Of a DNA stretch of 64,000 nucleotides, positions 24,879-34,548 are shown in pieces. Every line of letters begins with the position of its first letter. The stretch's first letter is position 1. The position numbers and the translations under genes were made by a program. Origin of the DNA: Opitutales bacterium (GTDB taxonomy: Bacteria > Verrucomicrobiota > Verrucomicrobiia > Opitutales > Oceanipulchritudinaceae); the NCBI GenBank assembly GCA_016932335.1, contig JAFGCZ010000003.1, forward strand, positions 1-64,000, written 5' to 3'. The notes under the pieces are model-generated. The model ran no database searches. It was not told the origin of the DNA and was given only the letters and a program-made list of their open reading frames with translations.

Positions 24879-26453
24879 TTAGTAATAGCGCGCGAGCACT
24901 TCGTAATCGGCATCCGAGATGGTGGTGTAGTTAGACTCCAGACTGCCGAATATGGAACTCGCTGCAGCGCTCAGGCTGGCGGTGGCATCGCTCGAGGCAA
25001 AAAATGGATTGTTTTCAGTGTCGATGGCTAAATCGGAAAGCAGGGAACTGATGGACTGTGCTGCCAATACCGATGCGGATGTGGTGGAAGAACTCGAGGT
25101 GGCCTGCTGCAGGTATTGATATTTTTCTGTAACGGCTTCGTCTGCCTGATAGAGCAAATTCAACTGATTGGTTACCTGCTGGTAGGCTTCGTAAACCTGC
25201 TTGGCATAGGTGGCATAGTCAAAATCCGTGTAGGCGGCATTCCCGTTGGTATAATCGACCCCCACATTCTTTGTCTTCTTGCCGTTGTAGGTAAAATCGT
25301 CGTTGTCGATGGTTACCACCAGGCCGTTGCCCATGTCCACTTCCGTTTCCCCGTCTTGGGTCATATCGATGCCACGTTGTACTCCGGCTAAATCTCCGTT
25401 TGAATCGTAGAGCCAAATCGCGGATTTTTCCCCGTTGTATTCTACTTTCATGTTGTATTTTCCGGTGTCCAGTTGGTCGTCATCGTCCTTGGCCGTTACC
25501 GAGAACGTCAGCTTGCCGGTTTCTCCCCGCATATAATTGCTGTAGGAGGAGAGGGAGGCCGATGTGGTGGAGTTGACTGCTCCGTCACTCTCCGTCTTCA
25601 GTACGTGCTCATAGGTCTCGTCAATCTCCACAGTGTAGTACAACTCGTTACCGCCGTCGGTTTCCCAGTCGTAGTCACTGGCGAGATCTGTTTCGTCGAA
25701 TTTCAGATCAATGTTCAAGCCGCTTCCAAACTGAATGGCCTTGCTGCCTACGCCGGTCAGGTCCACATCCTGCGACTCGATCACCACGCCGTCCAGCGAA
25801 GTCAGCTCCACATAGGAGTTTTCGCCCTCGTAAGTCACCTTCACGTAGTAGTTGCCCTCGTCCAGAGCGGCGGTGGCATTTTTAGGCATGGTATAGGATG
25901 CCTCGGAGACTTCCACGCCTTCGTAGATGGAGGAACTCAAATTCTTCATGTAGGCCAAGTAGTCGATATCCAGCGTAGCCATGCGCCCTTCCTGCTTTTC
26001 GGAAAGCCCCAAGCCACCCTCCAGGCTGGAACTGAGGTTGCCCTGTTTGTAGCTTACCGTTCCATTGCCGGAGCTGAAGGTGAACGTCTGTCCGGCCAGC
26101 ACCCGGGTATCGTCCAACTTATAGCTGTTGGTCAACTGGTCTATCCCTGCGCTGAGACTGCGCAACTGGGCGTAGGCATCCTGTTTGTCTGCGCTGTCGG
26201 CCGAGGCCTGGGCACCGGAAAGTGCCGCTACATACATCTGCTCCAGATTGGCCTGAATAGTCTTCAACTGTTCCTCCAGGCTGCTGATGACACCCACCGT
26301 CTCATTGATTGTCTTGGTCGATGTGTTCAGCCCGGCACCGTGGTTTGAGGTAATGTCATAAGCATCCGTAGCCATCGAAAACGACGACCGGCTGCTGTAT
26401 TCTATGATCTGACTCGCGGTCAGTGCGGTGATGTCAACGCTGCTGCTGGACAT
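24879..26453 (-). CDS. Divergent flagellin-like protein
   Basis: A 524-residue Ser/Thr/Asp/Gly-rich protein, with very few basic residues and no cysteine noticed. Residues about 57-125 (SSLEEQLKTIQANLEQMYVA, then RSLSAGIDQLTNSYKLDDTRVLAG) match the D1 helix of flagellins, where ISSL, QLTSEIDRI and NGTKLLDG are typical. The C-terminal 110 residues (KQVYEAYQQVTNQLNLLYQ, then SVLAAQSISSLLSDL) look like the paired C-terminal helix. The long beta-rich middle would be the surface-exposed part. The usual extreme N-terminal NTNxxSLxxQ signature is missing. Known role of the family: flagellar filament. Here no other flagellar gene is nearby, so it may be an orphan filament or hook-associated protein. 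Confidence 0.65.
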   Translation of the reverse strand: MSSSSVDITALTASQIIEYSSRSSFSMATDAYDITSNHGAGLNTSTKTINETVGVISSLEEQLKTIQANLEQMYVAALSGAQASADSADKQDAYAQLRSLSAGIDQLTNSYKLDDTRVLAGQTFTFSSGNGTVSYKQGNLSSSLEGGLGLSEKQEGRMATLDIDYLAYMKNLSSSIYEGVEVSEASYTMPKNATAALDEGNYYVKVTYEGENSYVELTSLDGVVIESQDVDLTGVGSKAIQFGSGLNIDLKFDETDLASDYDWETDGGNELYYTVEIDETYEHVLKTESDGAVNSTTSASLSSYSNYMRGETGKLTFSVTAKDDDDQLDTGKYNMKVEYNGEKSAIWLYDSNGDLAGVQRGIDMTQDGETEVDMGNGLVVTIDNDDFTYNGKKTKNVGVDYTNGNAAYTDFDYATYAKQVYEAYQQVTNQLNLLYQADEAVTEKYQYLQQATSSSSTTSASVLAAQSISSLLSDLAIDTENNPFFASSDATASLSAAASSIFGSLESNYTTISDADYEVLARYY

Positions 26454-26620
26454 AATAAAGCCTTTTGAGTTCTCTTATAAATCGACCTCTGCGTCTAAAA
26501 CTATAGCAAAAAAATACTTTATTTACCCCTGCGGGATATCTCCTCTACAAGATAACCGATCCTTTGCCCATGACAAGTGTTTAGCTTGACGAATTACCCG
26601 CCCGGGCATTTCCTCAACGC

Positions 26621-27127
26621 ATGGACGAATGGTTCGATTTAGTGGATGAAAACGACTTGGTGATCGGCCGCGAGCGCCGCTCCATTGTACATGCGCAAAA
26701 CCTCCTGCACCGCGCTGTGCACATCCTCATCTTCAACGATGCCGGGGAGATCTTCCTGCAAAAGCGCTCCCTCCTCAAGGATCAGTACCCCGGCCTTTGG
26801 AGCACCTCCTGCGCCGGCCATTTGGACAGTGGCGAAGGCTACCGCAAAGCCGCCCTGCGCGAACTCTACGAAGAACTCCGCGTAACCACCGACCAGCTCC
26901 ACGAACGCCTCTACCTAGAAGCCTGCCCCGAAACCGGCTACGAATTTCTCCGCGTTTACACCTGCAAGCATAACGGCCCCTTCGTCCTCAACCGCGACGA
27001 AATCGACAAAGGCCAGTGGTTCAGCATCGAAGCCCTCAACCGCTTCATCGAAACCGAACCCCAACAGCTGACTCCTCCCCTCATTTATATCTGGAACCAC
27101 TACCGGAAACAGTACCTCAAAAAATAG
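26621..27127 (+). CDS. NUDIX hydrolase (YfcD/Idi-like)
   Basis: A 168-residue protein with a complete NUDIX box GHLDSGEGYRKAALRELYEEL (about residues 66-86, G-x5-E-x7-REUxEE). N-terminal WFDLVDENDLVIGRERR and LLHRAVHILIFNDAGEIFLQKRS are typical of the YfcD/isopentenyl-isomerase-like NUDIX branch. It hydrolyses a nucleoside diphosphate linked to another group; the substrate is unknown. A true Idi would also carry a conserved cysteine and additional acidic ligands that are not evident here. An HNH nuclease gene follows 16 bp downstream. Confidence 0.85.
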   Translation: MDEWFDLVDENDLVIGRERRSIVHAQNLLHRAVHILIFNDAGEIFLQKRSLLKDQYPGLWSTSCAGHLDSGEGYRKAALRELYEELRVTTDQLHERLYLEACPETGYEFLRVYTCKHNGPFVLNRDEIDKGQWFSIEALNRFIETEPQQLTPPLIYIWNHYRKQYLKK

Positions 27128-27143
27128 AAAGCAGCGATAGGGG

Positions 27144-27875
27144 ATGAGTGGAAATGCAGGTAAAGCGTGGACTAGAGATGAATTGATTCTCGCCATCGGC
27201 CTGTATTGCAAAACACCTTTCGGGCGCATGCACAACCGCAACCCCGACATCATTGCGCTGGCCAGCCTACTTGGCAGAACACCGGGCTCTATTGCTTTAA
27301 AATTGGGCAATTTTGCCAGTATCGATCCTACTCTCGACCGCAAGGGCGCCTCACACGGCAGTAAACTGGATAAACAGATCTGGGATGAGTTTTTCCGCGA
27401 TTGGGAGGGAATGCTTGGTCAAAGCGAAGCTCTCTTAAGCGCACGAACGACTCCTCAACCGTTGAGCGAAGCGCCGGAAGGAAAAGAGGTCGAGCGAGTC
27501 GTTAAGGTGCGGCAGAATCAAACGGTTTTCCGGCAGATGGTGTTAGCCTCTTATGGCGATACCTGTTGTATTACCGGGCTCAAGGTCAAGGAGCTTTTAG
27601 TGGCCAGCCACATCAAACCGTGGGCAGATGATGTAAAGAACCGCATGAATCCATCGAATGGCCTTTGTCTGAATGCTTTGCACGATAAGGCCTTTGACCG
27701 TGGATTGATGACCTTTACAGAACAGCGCACCGTGATCTTTTCTCGTAAGGTTCCCCGAAAGAAAGAAAACGCCTTCCTTCTCGATTTCGAAGGAGCTCCG
27801 CTGCGCTTGCCCGATCGCTTTATGCCCTCTGAGCCTCTGCTCCGTTATCACCGGGAGCATGTTTTTGCTGCTTAG
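27144..27875 (+). CDS. HNH endonuclease domain protein
   Basis: A 243-residue protein. The N-terminal 80 residues form a helical, DNA-binding-like domain (WTRDELILAIGLYCKTPFG, RTPGSIALKLGNFASIDP). The C-terminal part carries an HNH_2-type nuclease: YGDTCCITGLKVKELLVASHIKPWADD with a Cys-x-x-Thr-Gly element and His, then MNPSNGLCLNALHDKAFDRGL. This architecture is widespread in orphan restriction-like nucleases. It follows the NUDIX gene closely but shows no methyltransferase partner, so host protection or target type is unclear. Base composition is similar to its neighbours. Confidence 0.8.
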   Translation: MSGNAGKAWTRDELILAIGLYCKTPFGRMHNRNPDIIALASLLGRTPGSIALKLGNFASIDPTLDRKGASHGSKLDKQIWDEFFRDWEGMLGQSEALLSARTTPQPLSEAPEGKEVERVVKVRQNQTVFRQMVLASYGDTCCITGLKVKELLVASHIKPWADDVKNRMNPSNGLCLNALHDKAFDRGLMTFTEQRTVIFSRKVPRKKENAFLLDFEGAPLRLPDRFMPSEPLLRYHREHVFAA

Positions 27876-27970
27876 ACCGCTTTTGCTGCAACGAGTCGGG
27901 AAAGGAACTTAAAAACGAACCACAGCCGGTGAGGTATCGTTTTTTTATGCGATGTGCTTCTTTACTCCTA

Positions 27971-27999
27971 TTCGTGCCTTTGTGTCCTTCGTGGTTAAC
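27971..27999 (+). repeat. Dispersed repeat, single copy
   Basis: TTCGTGCCTTTGTGTCCTTC-type copy ending CGTGGTTAAC, in the spacer after the HNH gene. Confidence 0.65.
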
Positions 28000-28044
28000 C
28001 GCTGCTTCTCAAGCGTTGGTGGAAGCTCTCGAAGGGAAATCCCT

Positions 28045-30777
28045 TTACTTTAAACTGGTTCTGAATTGATACGTACCTGAACCAGTGGTGAGGATTAATT
28101 TCCCCTCTTTAAATTGATAATGACTGACTCCGGCAGAAGTGATCGCGGGTGAATCGCCCTCATAAACATCTGTTATGCTTTTACACGGAATCACGATGTC
28201 TGATGTGGTGTTCACCGGGATGACAACAGACACTTCAAGTGATGTATCTGTTTGCTTCCAGTCAACCGATAGGGTTCCATACGCTGTTTGAAGGCTGCAG
28301 GAACTCTCCTTGAGAGCGTTGTAAAGTGGCTCAATATGAGATTGTTTATACCCGGGCTCAAGGATTTGAATGCCTCCAAGATGTTGGAATATCCAGTCAC
28401 CAACCGCACCATATGCGTAGTGATTGAATGAATTCATTTCTACAGGACCAAAGGAGCCATCGGCCTGAATGGTATTCCAGCGCTCCCACATTGTGGTTGC
28501 CCCCATCGAAATCTCATAGCCCCATGAGGGGTAATCGGTGTTTAGCAAGAGCTTCATTGCGAGGTCATTACGGCCTATCTCACTCAGTGCGGGCAATAAC
28601 CAGGGCGTTCCAAGGAAACCGGTTTTTAGATGATAGTTATCAGCGTGGAGCTTTTCTATGAATTTTTCTGCCGTTTGCTTACGTTCCATTGGGCTTGTGA
28701 TCAGCTTCATGCCAAGTGCCATGGCGTAAACCGTTTGAGTCCCTGTATAAATTGAACCATCTTCGTTTCTATAAATCCTGCAGAAGGCATCTCTTATTTG
28801 TTGTGATAACTCATACCACTGCGTTGCCTTTTCTTTTTCGCCTAATGCATCGGCCATTTCGGACATCATCATTGTGTTTTCTGCAAAGTAGGCAGTGGCG
28901 ATGACTTTATGCTCTTCTAATCGGTCGGCATCTTCTAGATTAAGCCAATCACCGGAAAACCATGAACTCCGACCTTCTTCCAGAAGATTGCCGTCGTGTG
29001 TGGCACTTTCATAAACGAACGCATAAAACCGCTTCATTGATTCCCAGTTATTTCTTAAAATGCTGGTGTCACCTGTGGAGCGCCAAACGGAGTAGGGGAT
29101 CGTTATGAAGGCATCAGACCAGCCGACTCCGGTTTCATCAAAAGCGTTATTTGGTTGAGGGATAATTGCCGGGATATTCCCCGATGGCTTTTGCGCATCG
29201 CGAACATCGTCCATCCACTTGGAGAGAAACGCTCGTGTATCTTGAAATCTGCACGCGGTAGGTGCAAAAACATTTATGTCTCCAGTCCAGCCCAGTCGTT
29301 CATCTCTGGCGGGGGTATCCGTTGGTATAGATAAGAAATTGCTGCGCTGTCCCCAGTATATATTACTGATGAGTTGATTCAGCATCGGGTGCGGTAGCTT
29401 CAATGCTCCGGTGTCCTGTAACCGGGAGCCAAGGACAACACCTTTTACTTCTTCCTTTTGTGGAGGGGTGTTGACTCCTGTTATTTCTATGTAGCGAAAT
29501 CCATGTTGGGTAAACGTGGGTTGATAGACGATGCTTTCATCGCGTGCAAAGGTGTAATAATCTGTTACTTTTGCAGTTCGGAAATTATCTGTATATATTC
29601 GGCCTTTATCTTTTCCGGTGCGGTAAATTTCTTCAGCATAGCGAATTCGCACTGTTTGCCCTTGTTTTCCCGTTATCCTGACACGAGCAACCCCCACCAT
29701 ATTCTGTCCTAAATCATATACATATTCTCCGGGAAATGGTTCAGTTACTTGTTTTGTGTCTAGAGTCTCTAATATTTTGATGGGGGAATCGGGTTGGGGG
29801 ACTAATTTGCTCAGATCATCATCGAAAACTTTTGCTTTTCTCCAAAGAGAATCATCAAATCCTTTTCTATCCCAACCCATTTGTTCTAATCGAGCATCAT
29901 AAGTTTCGCCATCCTGTAAGTCTGCCTGAACAAATGGCCCTTGCGAAGTCTTCCAGGTTTGGTCTGTTACGATATGTTCAACTGTGCCATCTGCATATTC
30001 GATTTTAATCAATGCGATTAGCGCCAGATTGCTGCCATATACTTCTCTCCAGTTAAGACCAACTTTTCCCTTATACCATCCATCCGTCAAGGCGGCTCCA
30101 ATAACATTTTCCCCAATGTGTATTTCGGAAGTAATATCATAGGTTTGAAATTGAATCCGCTTCGTGTAATCGGTCCATCCGGGAGCAAGGTATTGAGCGC
30201 CTACTTTCTGCCCATTGATTGATACTTGATACACTCCATGAGCTGATGCATATAGGCGGACAGATTGTATTGCCTTACTAATATTCAGCTTTTTCCTGAA
30301 TAACGGAAGAGATTGTTCGGCATCTTTCGATCTCTCAGGCCCTATCCATTTCGCGTTACACCAGTCTTGGGGCGAAAGTAATCCTGTTTCAAACCACGAT
30401 GGCTTACTCCAGTTGCTTGCTTTTCCGTTCTGGTCCCATGCCCTTACTTGCCAGTAATAGCGTTTAGCTGAATCGAGGCGTATATCCTTAGGCAGAGATA
30501 TGTCGATTTGCCTGTCCGAGGCAACCATCCCTGTATCCCAAATATCTTTTCCCCCTTCATTGGTTCCTATCAGAATTTGATAGGCACTTTGATATACACC
30601 ACGTTCATTAGAAATGTTATTCCAACTCAGTGAGACATGATTCCCGCTGATTCCCAATGGATTTGTCCGTCCGTTAACGGTCATTTCTTTCACTGTAATT
30701 GACCATGTTGTGACCGGGATTAGACTCAGAAAGAGTAAAATGATAAACTGCATGCAGCGTACTCGGTGTCTTTTCAT
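28045..30777 (-). CDS. Secreted alpha-L-rhamnosidase (GH78)
   Basis: A 910-residue exported enzyme. It has a signal peptide (about 1-26, FIILLFLSLIPVTTWS), a fibronectin-like domain (YYWQVRAWDQNG), carbohydrate-binding-like beta domains (LAPGWTDYTKRIQFQTYDIT), then an (alpha/alpha)6 barrel with DTPARDERLGWTGD (about 484-497), which contains the catalytic acidic residues of GH78. A C-terminal beta domain follows. Known role: releases terminal alpha-L-rhamnose from plant or algal glycans and glycosides, in the periplasm or outside. Length is normal for the family. The gene is more AT-rich than its neighbours and stands alone, flanked by repeats, suggesting acquisition. Confidence 0.9.
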   Translation of the reverse strand: MKRHRVRCMQFIILLFLSLIPVTTWSITVKEMTVNGRTNPLGISGNHVSLSWNNISNERGVYQSAYQILIGTNEGGKDIWDTGMVASDRQIDISLPKDIRLDSAKRYYWQVRAWDQNGKASNWSKPSWFETGLLSPQDWCNAKWIGPERSKDAEQSLPLFRKKLNISKAIQSVRLYASAHGVYQVSINGQKVGAQYLAPGWTDYTKRIQFQTYDITSEIHIGENVIGAALTDGWYKGKVGLNWREVYGSNLALIALIKIEYADGTVEHIVTDQTWKTSQGPFVQADLQDGETYDARLEQMGWDRKGFDDSLWRKAKVFDDDLSKLVPQPDSPIKILETLDTKQVTEPFPGEYVYDLGQNMVGVARVRITGKQGQTVRIRYAEEIYRTGKDKGRIYTDNFRTAKVTDYYTFARDESIVYQPTFTQHGFRYIEITGVNTPPQKEEVKGVVLGSRLQDTGALKLPHPMLNQLISNIYWGQRSNFLSIPTDTPARDERLGWTGDINVFAPTACRFQDTRAFLSKWMDDVRDAQKPSGNIPAIIPQPNNAFDETGVGWSDAFITIPYSVWRSTGDTSILRNNWESMKRFYAFVYESATHDGNLLEEGRSSWFSGDWLNLEDADRLEEHKVIATAYFAENTMMMSEMADALGEKEKATQWYELSQQIRDAFCRIYRNEDGSIYTGTQTVYAMALGMKLITSPMERKQTAEKFIEKLHADNYHLKTGFLGTPWLLPALSEIGRNDLAMKLLLNTDYPSWGYEISMGATTMWERWNTIQADGSFGPVEMNSFNHYAYGAVGDWIFQHLGGIQILEPGYKQSHIEPLYNALKESSCSLQTAYGTLSVDWKQTDTSLEVSVVIPVNTTSDIVIPCKSITDVYEGDSPAITSAGVSHYQFKEGKLILTTGSGTYQFRTSLK

Positions 30778-30920
30778 TTCCGAAAATAACTGGGGTTGGT
30801 GGGGGTTGCAGAAGGGTAGGTTTCTTGTGTATGCCGAACTTATTGTATCGTAAGTCGGATTTTTTTAATACCCCCTAATTTGGGGATTATCAATAAAGAG
30901 TGTGAGTCTTCTTTTAACAT

Positions 30921-30943
30921 TTCTTTGTGTCCCTCGTGGTTAA
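30921..30943 (+). repeat. Dispersed repeat, short copy
   Basis: TTCTTTGTGTCCCTCGTGGT-type copy, ending TTAAC, between the rhamnosidase and the antiporter. Confidence 0.6.
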
Positions 30944-30991
30944 CCCTTACTTCTCACGTTGGTGGAGGCTCTTGCTCGCCACCGGCCGCAT

Positions 30992-31969
30992 TTACGCCGT
31001 CAATACGGTGCTGATCAGCCAAGCGTTATAGACGACATAAACCAGTAAAAGCGCTGCACCTTCAAAACGGTTGATGCGCCCCTGACGTCCCCTGAAACCA
31101 TATCCGATTAGGAAGAGCGAAAGGGTCAATGCGCCCATCACCGCCATGTCCCGCGAGAGCGTTTCAGGTTCCACAGAGAAGGGGTGAATCGACCCGGCAA
31201 TTCCGACGACGGCCAGTGTGTTGAATAGGTTTGAGCCGAGCACATTCCCCAGGGCGATATCATGCTCGCCTTTGCGCGCGGCAATAACGGATGAGGCCAG
31301 CTCCGGCAGGGATGTGCCCACCGCTATAATCGTCAAACCGATGATCATGTCGCTGATGCCGAAGATCTGAGCGATTTCCACCGCTCCCCAAACGAGGATG
31401 CGCGAGCTGGCAACGAGCAGTAACAGTCCGGAGATAAGCCAAAAGACAGCCTGCTTCAGGGACTTTGCTTTTTCCGCCGTTTCCGTTTCCATCTCATTTG
31501 CCATCGAATCGTCCTTTCCCTTCAGCCCCTGATAGATGGTCCATGTCATCAGGCCTCCGAAGACCAACAGCAGGATCACCGCATCGAACCGTGACAAATT
31601 AAGGTCTACTATTAACACGACACTGAGGACGGTCAGCAGCGTCAATATGGGCAGTTCCTTGCGCAACACCGTTGAGTGTACCAGAATCGGGCTGATTAAG
31701 GCCGTTACCCCCAGAATCAGTCCAATATTGGCGATGTTTGAACCATAGGCGTTACCCAGAGCAATCCCCGGACTGCCTTCTACGGCAGCCAGTGCCGAAA
31801 CGACCATTTCCGGAGCGGATGTTCCAAATCCAACGATTACCATGCCGATTAACAGCGGTGGCATACCAAAATATCTGGCCGTAGAAGCCGCACCTTCCAC
31901 AAAACGGTCTGCGCTCCATACCAGAAGCACCAAGCCGGCCAGCAGAGCTAAGAGAGCTATTCCCATCAT
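30992..31969 (-). CDS. Calcium/sodium antiporter (CaCA family, YrbG-like)
   Basis: A 325-residue inner-membrane protein with about ten hydrophobic segments. It has two inverted alpha repeats, GFGTSAPEMVVS (about 48-59) and AVGTSLPELASS (about 210-221), which hold the ion-binding Glu residues of Na+/Ca2+ exchangers. A charged cytoplasmic loop (KGKDDSMANEMETETAEKAK) separates the halves. Known role: exchange of Ca2+ for Na+ or H+. It is a single gene on the minus strand. Confidence 0.93.
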   Translation of the reverse strand: MMGIALLALLAGLVLLVWSADRFVEGAASTARYFGMPPLLIGMVIVGFGTSAPEMVVSALAAVEGSPGIALGNAYGSNIANIGLILGVTALISPILVHSTVLRKELPILTLLTVLSVVLIVDLNLSRFDAVILLLVFGGLMTWTIYQGLKGKDDSMANEMETETAEKAKSLKQAVFWLISGLLLLVASSRILVWGAVEIAQIFGISDMIIGLTIIAVGTSLPELASSVIAARKGEHDIALGNVLGSNLFNTLAVVGIAGSIHPFSVEPETLSRDMAVMGALTLSLFLIGYGFRGRQGRINRFEGAALLLVYVVYNAWLISTVLTA

Positions 31970-32513
31970 ATAAGTCCCTTGTCCTTTAACAAATCAGTCG
32001 TCATCTTTTTTGGTTTATGTTCTATCTGTTGGAGCAGCCGGTTCTGAAGGATGCGGTCTTACTCAACATACGCGTTTGGGGTTGGGTTTGGCAATTCTTG
32101 CGCTTACCTTTTCGGCATCCTTAATGTATGCTTGGAGCCTCAGTCTCAACCGATTTCAAACGACGCATCATTTTAGACAAATGAAAAAAGCAGATTTGGG
32201 GTTTTGTTTCTCCGGGCTTTTGGGTTAACAGACAAGAGATTCTCTATGCTTCCAGCAAGAGATAATGGATAGAAATACGAGTGATTGAGCGCTCAGGCGT
32301 TCTGTTTTAGAAGACTAAAAATTGCTGTCAACCAGCTTGTTCGTTTTGCTGATCCCAAAAATCGATAGGTTGGGGTGTTGCCAACGTATTGAATACTTCC
32401 TAAACGGTTGTACAGTGCGGGGTTCCGAAAAAAAGTATACGATTTTTTTGGACAATCGGGCTACGAGGGGTAATCTGTGCCTCTCTCTCAACGCATAAAA
32501 CCTGAAGAAGATC
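31970..32513. other. Intergenic region upstream of ilvD
   Basis: A 544-bp gap with no recognisable gene. It contains a perfect 10-bp palindrome TGAGCGCTCA at 32286-32295. Short frames here lack family features and a ribosome site. The ilvD promoter must lie in the right half, but no clear -35/-10 pair was identified. Confidence 0.5.
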
Positions 32514-34349
32514 ATGCCCGAGTATCGTTCACGTACAACAACCCACGGTCGTAACATGGCCGGCGCGCGTGCCTTATGGCGTGCCACCGGAGTTAAGGAT
32601 GGAGATTTCGGCAAACCCATTATTGCCATCGCCAATTCCTTTACCCAATTTGTGCCGGGCCACGTGCACCTTAAGGATCTCGGTCAACTGGTGGCCGAGG
32701 AGATTGCCAAGGCCGGCGGTATCGGCCGCGAGTTCAACACCATTGCCGTGGACGATGGTATTGCCATGGGGCACACCGGCATGCTCTACAGCCTGCCCAG
32801 CCGCGAAATCATTGCCGACTCAGTCGAATACATGGTCAACGCCCACTGCGCCGACGCCTTGGTTTGCATTTCCAACTGCGATAAAATCACTCCCGGAATG
32901 CTCATGGCCGCCCTGCGCCTGAACATCCCTGCTATTTTCGTTTCCGGCGGCCCTATGGAGGCCGGCATCACCGTAATCAACGGCCAGACCCGTAAGCTTG
33001 ACCTCATCGACAGCATGGTCGCTGCAGCCGACGACAGCGTCAGCGATGCCGATATTACCACCATCGAGCAAAATGCCTGCCCCACCTGCGGATCCTGCTC
33101 CGGTATGTTTACTGCCAACAGCATGAACTGCCTGACCGAAGCCCTCGGCTTCAGCCTGCCCGGAAACGGCACCATCGTGGCCACCCATAAAGACCGCGAA
33201 AAGCTCTTCCGCGAGGCCGGCCGCCGCATTGTCGATCTGGCCCGTTCCTACTACGAGATGGGCAACGAGGCTGTGCTCCCCCGCAACATTGCCACTTTCA
33301 AGGCGTTTGAAAACGCCATGAGCCTGGATATTGCCATGGGTGGTTCCACCAACACCGTGCTCCACCTGCTGGCCTGTGCCCAGAGCGCTGATGTGGACTT
33401 TACCATGCAGGATATCGACCGCCTCTCCCGCAAGGTTCCCTGCCTCTGCAAAGTAGCTCCCAATACGCAGAAATTCCATATTGAGGACGTGCACCGCGCC
33501 GGCGGCATTATGCGCCTGCTCGGCGAGCTCGACCGCGGAGGGCTGCTCCACCGCGAATGCCACACGGTGCACACCCGCAGCCTTGGCGAAGCCATTGAGA
33601 AATGGGACTTGCGCGGAAACGCTTGCGCCGAGGCCCAAGAGCTTTTTGCCGCTGCTCCCGGACGCAAATATTCCGTAACCGCTTTCTCTCAGGATGCCCG
33701 TTGGGAAAGCCTCGATACCGATGCGGCCGAAGGCTGCATCCGCGATATCGAGCATGCCTACAGTAAAGATGGTGGTCTTGCCGTGCTCTTCGGCAACATT
33801 GCCCCCAACGGCTGCATCGTTAAAACCGCCGGGGTCGATGAGTCCATCCTCACCTTCAAGGGCCGCGCCCGCGTCTTCGACAGCCAGGAAGCCGCCGTGG
33901 AAGGCATTCTCGGCAACCAAATCGTTGCCGGCGATGTGGTCATCATCCGCTACGAAGGCCCCAAGGGAGGCCCCGGTATGCAGGAGATGCTCTATCCCAC
34001 CAGTTACCTCAAGTCCAAGGGCCTGGGCAAACAGTGTGCCCTTATTACCGACGGCCGCTTCTCCGGAGGCACCAGCGGCCTGTCTATCGGGCATGTCAGC
34101 CCCGAGGCAGCCGCTCAGGGCCCCATCGGCCTGGTCCGCGAAGGCGACACTGTGCTCATCGACATCCCCAACCGCTCCATCGGTATTGATGTGGACGATG
34201 CGGAACTGGCCTCTCGCCGAGAGGCAGAGAACGCCAAAGCCGGCGGCTGGAAGCCGCAGCGCGACCGTGTGGTGACTCCTGCCCTGCAGGCTTACGCCCG
34301 CCTGACCACTTCCGCAGACCGCGGAGGCGTGCGCGACCTCAATCAGTGA
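32514..34349 (+). CDS. ilvD: Dihydroxy-acid dehydratase
   Basis: A 611-residue Fe-S enzyme that makes 2-oxo acids for valine, leucine and isoleucine. Features seen: cluster-binding cysteines in [12 protein letters not shown] and [19 protein letters not shown], the early [12 protein letters not shown], and C-terminal [20 protein letters not shown]. Length is that of the E. coli-type (about 615) enzymes. No other branched-chain genes are adjacent. A strong terminator follows at 34385-34412. Confidence 0.97.
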   Translation: MPEYRSRTTTHGRNMAGARALWRATGVKDGDFGKPIIAIANSFTQFVPGHVHLKDLGQLVAEEIAKAGGIGREFNTIAVDDGIAMGHTGMLYSLPSREIIADSVEYMVNAHCADALVCISNCDKITPGMLMAALRLNIPAIFVSGGPMEAGITVINGQTRKLDLIDSMVAAADDSVSDADITTIEQNACPTCGSCSGMFTANSMNCLTEALGFSLPGNGTIVATHKDREKLFREAGRRIVDLARSYYEMGNEAVLPRNIATFKAFENAMSLDIAMGGSTNTVLHLLACAQSADVDFTMQDIDRLSRKVPCLCKVAPNTQKFHIEDVHRAGGIMRLLGELDRGGLLHRECHTVHTRSLGEAIEKWDLRGNACAEAQELFAAAPGRKYSVTAFSQDARWESLDTDAAEGCIRDIEHAYSKDGGLAVLFGNIAPNGCIVKTAGVDESILTFKGRARVFDSQEAAVEGILGNQIVAGDVVIIRYEGPKGGPGMQEMLYPTSYLKSKGLGKQCALITDGRFSGGTSGLSIGHVSPEAAAQGPIGLVREGDTVLIDIPNRSIGIDVDDAELASRREAENAKAGGWKPQRDRVVTPALQAYARLTTSADRGGVRDLNQ

Positions 34350-34384
34350 GCCAAGGCACAGATACTGGCACAGTTTACACCGGT

Positions 34385-34412
34385 GGCGGGGCATTTTGTC
34401 CCGCCGCTTTTT
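34385..34412 (+). terminator. Terminator of ilvD
   Basis: Stem GGCGGG/CCCGCC with a 9-nt loop, then a T run. Confidence 0.85.
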
Positions 34413-34464
34413 GGTTAGTAGCATTGCTTTGGCTTGTTATGTGTTTGGTAATTAATTGTATATG

Positions 34465-34499
34465 AAATCGGTCGATTTCGGGTGCTTTTGGGAACCGAT
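34465..34499. promoter_or_regulatory. Inverted repeat upstream of the zinc peptidase
   Basis: AATCGGT and ACCGATT arms separated by 21 nt, 50 bp before the ATG. It could be an operator or leader hairpin. Confidence 0.3.
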
Positions 34500-34548
34500 T
34501 GTGCTAGATTGAGTCCATACCTATTAACCCTAACACGAAATTGTAACC

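Noticed and set aside
32010-32228. 72-codon frame upstream of ilvD
   Set aside because: No ribosome site, no recognisable motif; not supported as a gene.
32820-34424. 534-codon open frame on the minus strand
   Set aside because: Antisense shadow of ilvD without ribosome site or family motifs.
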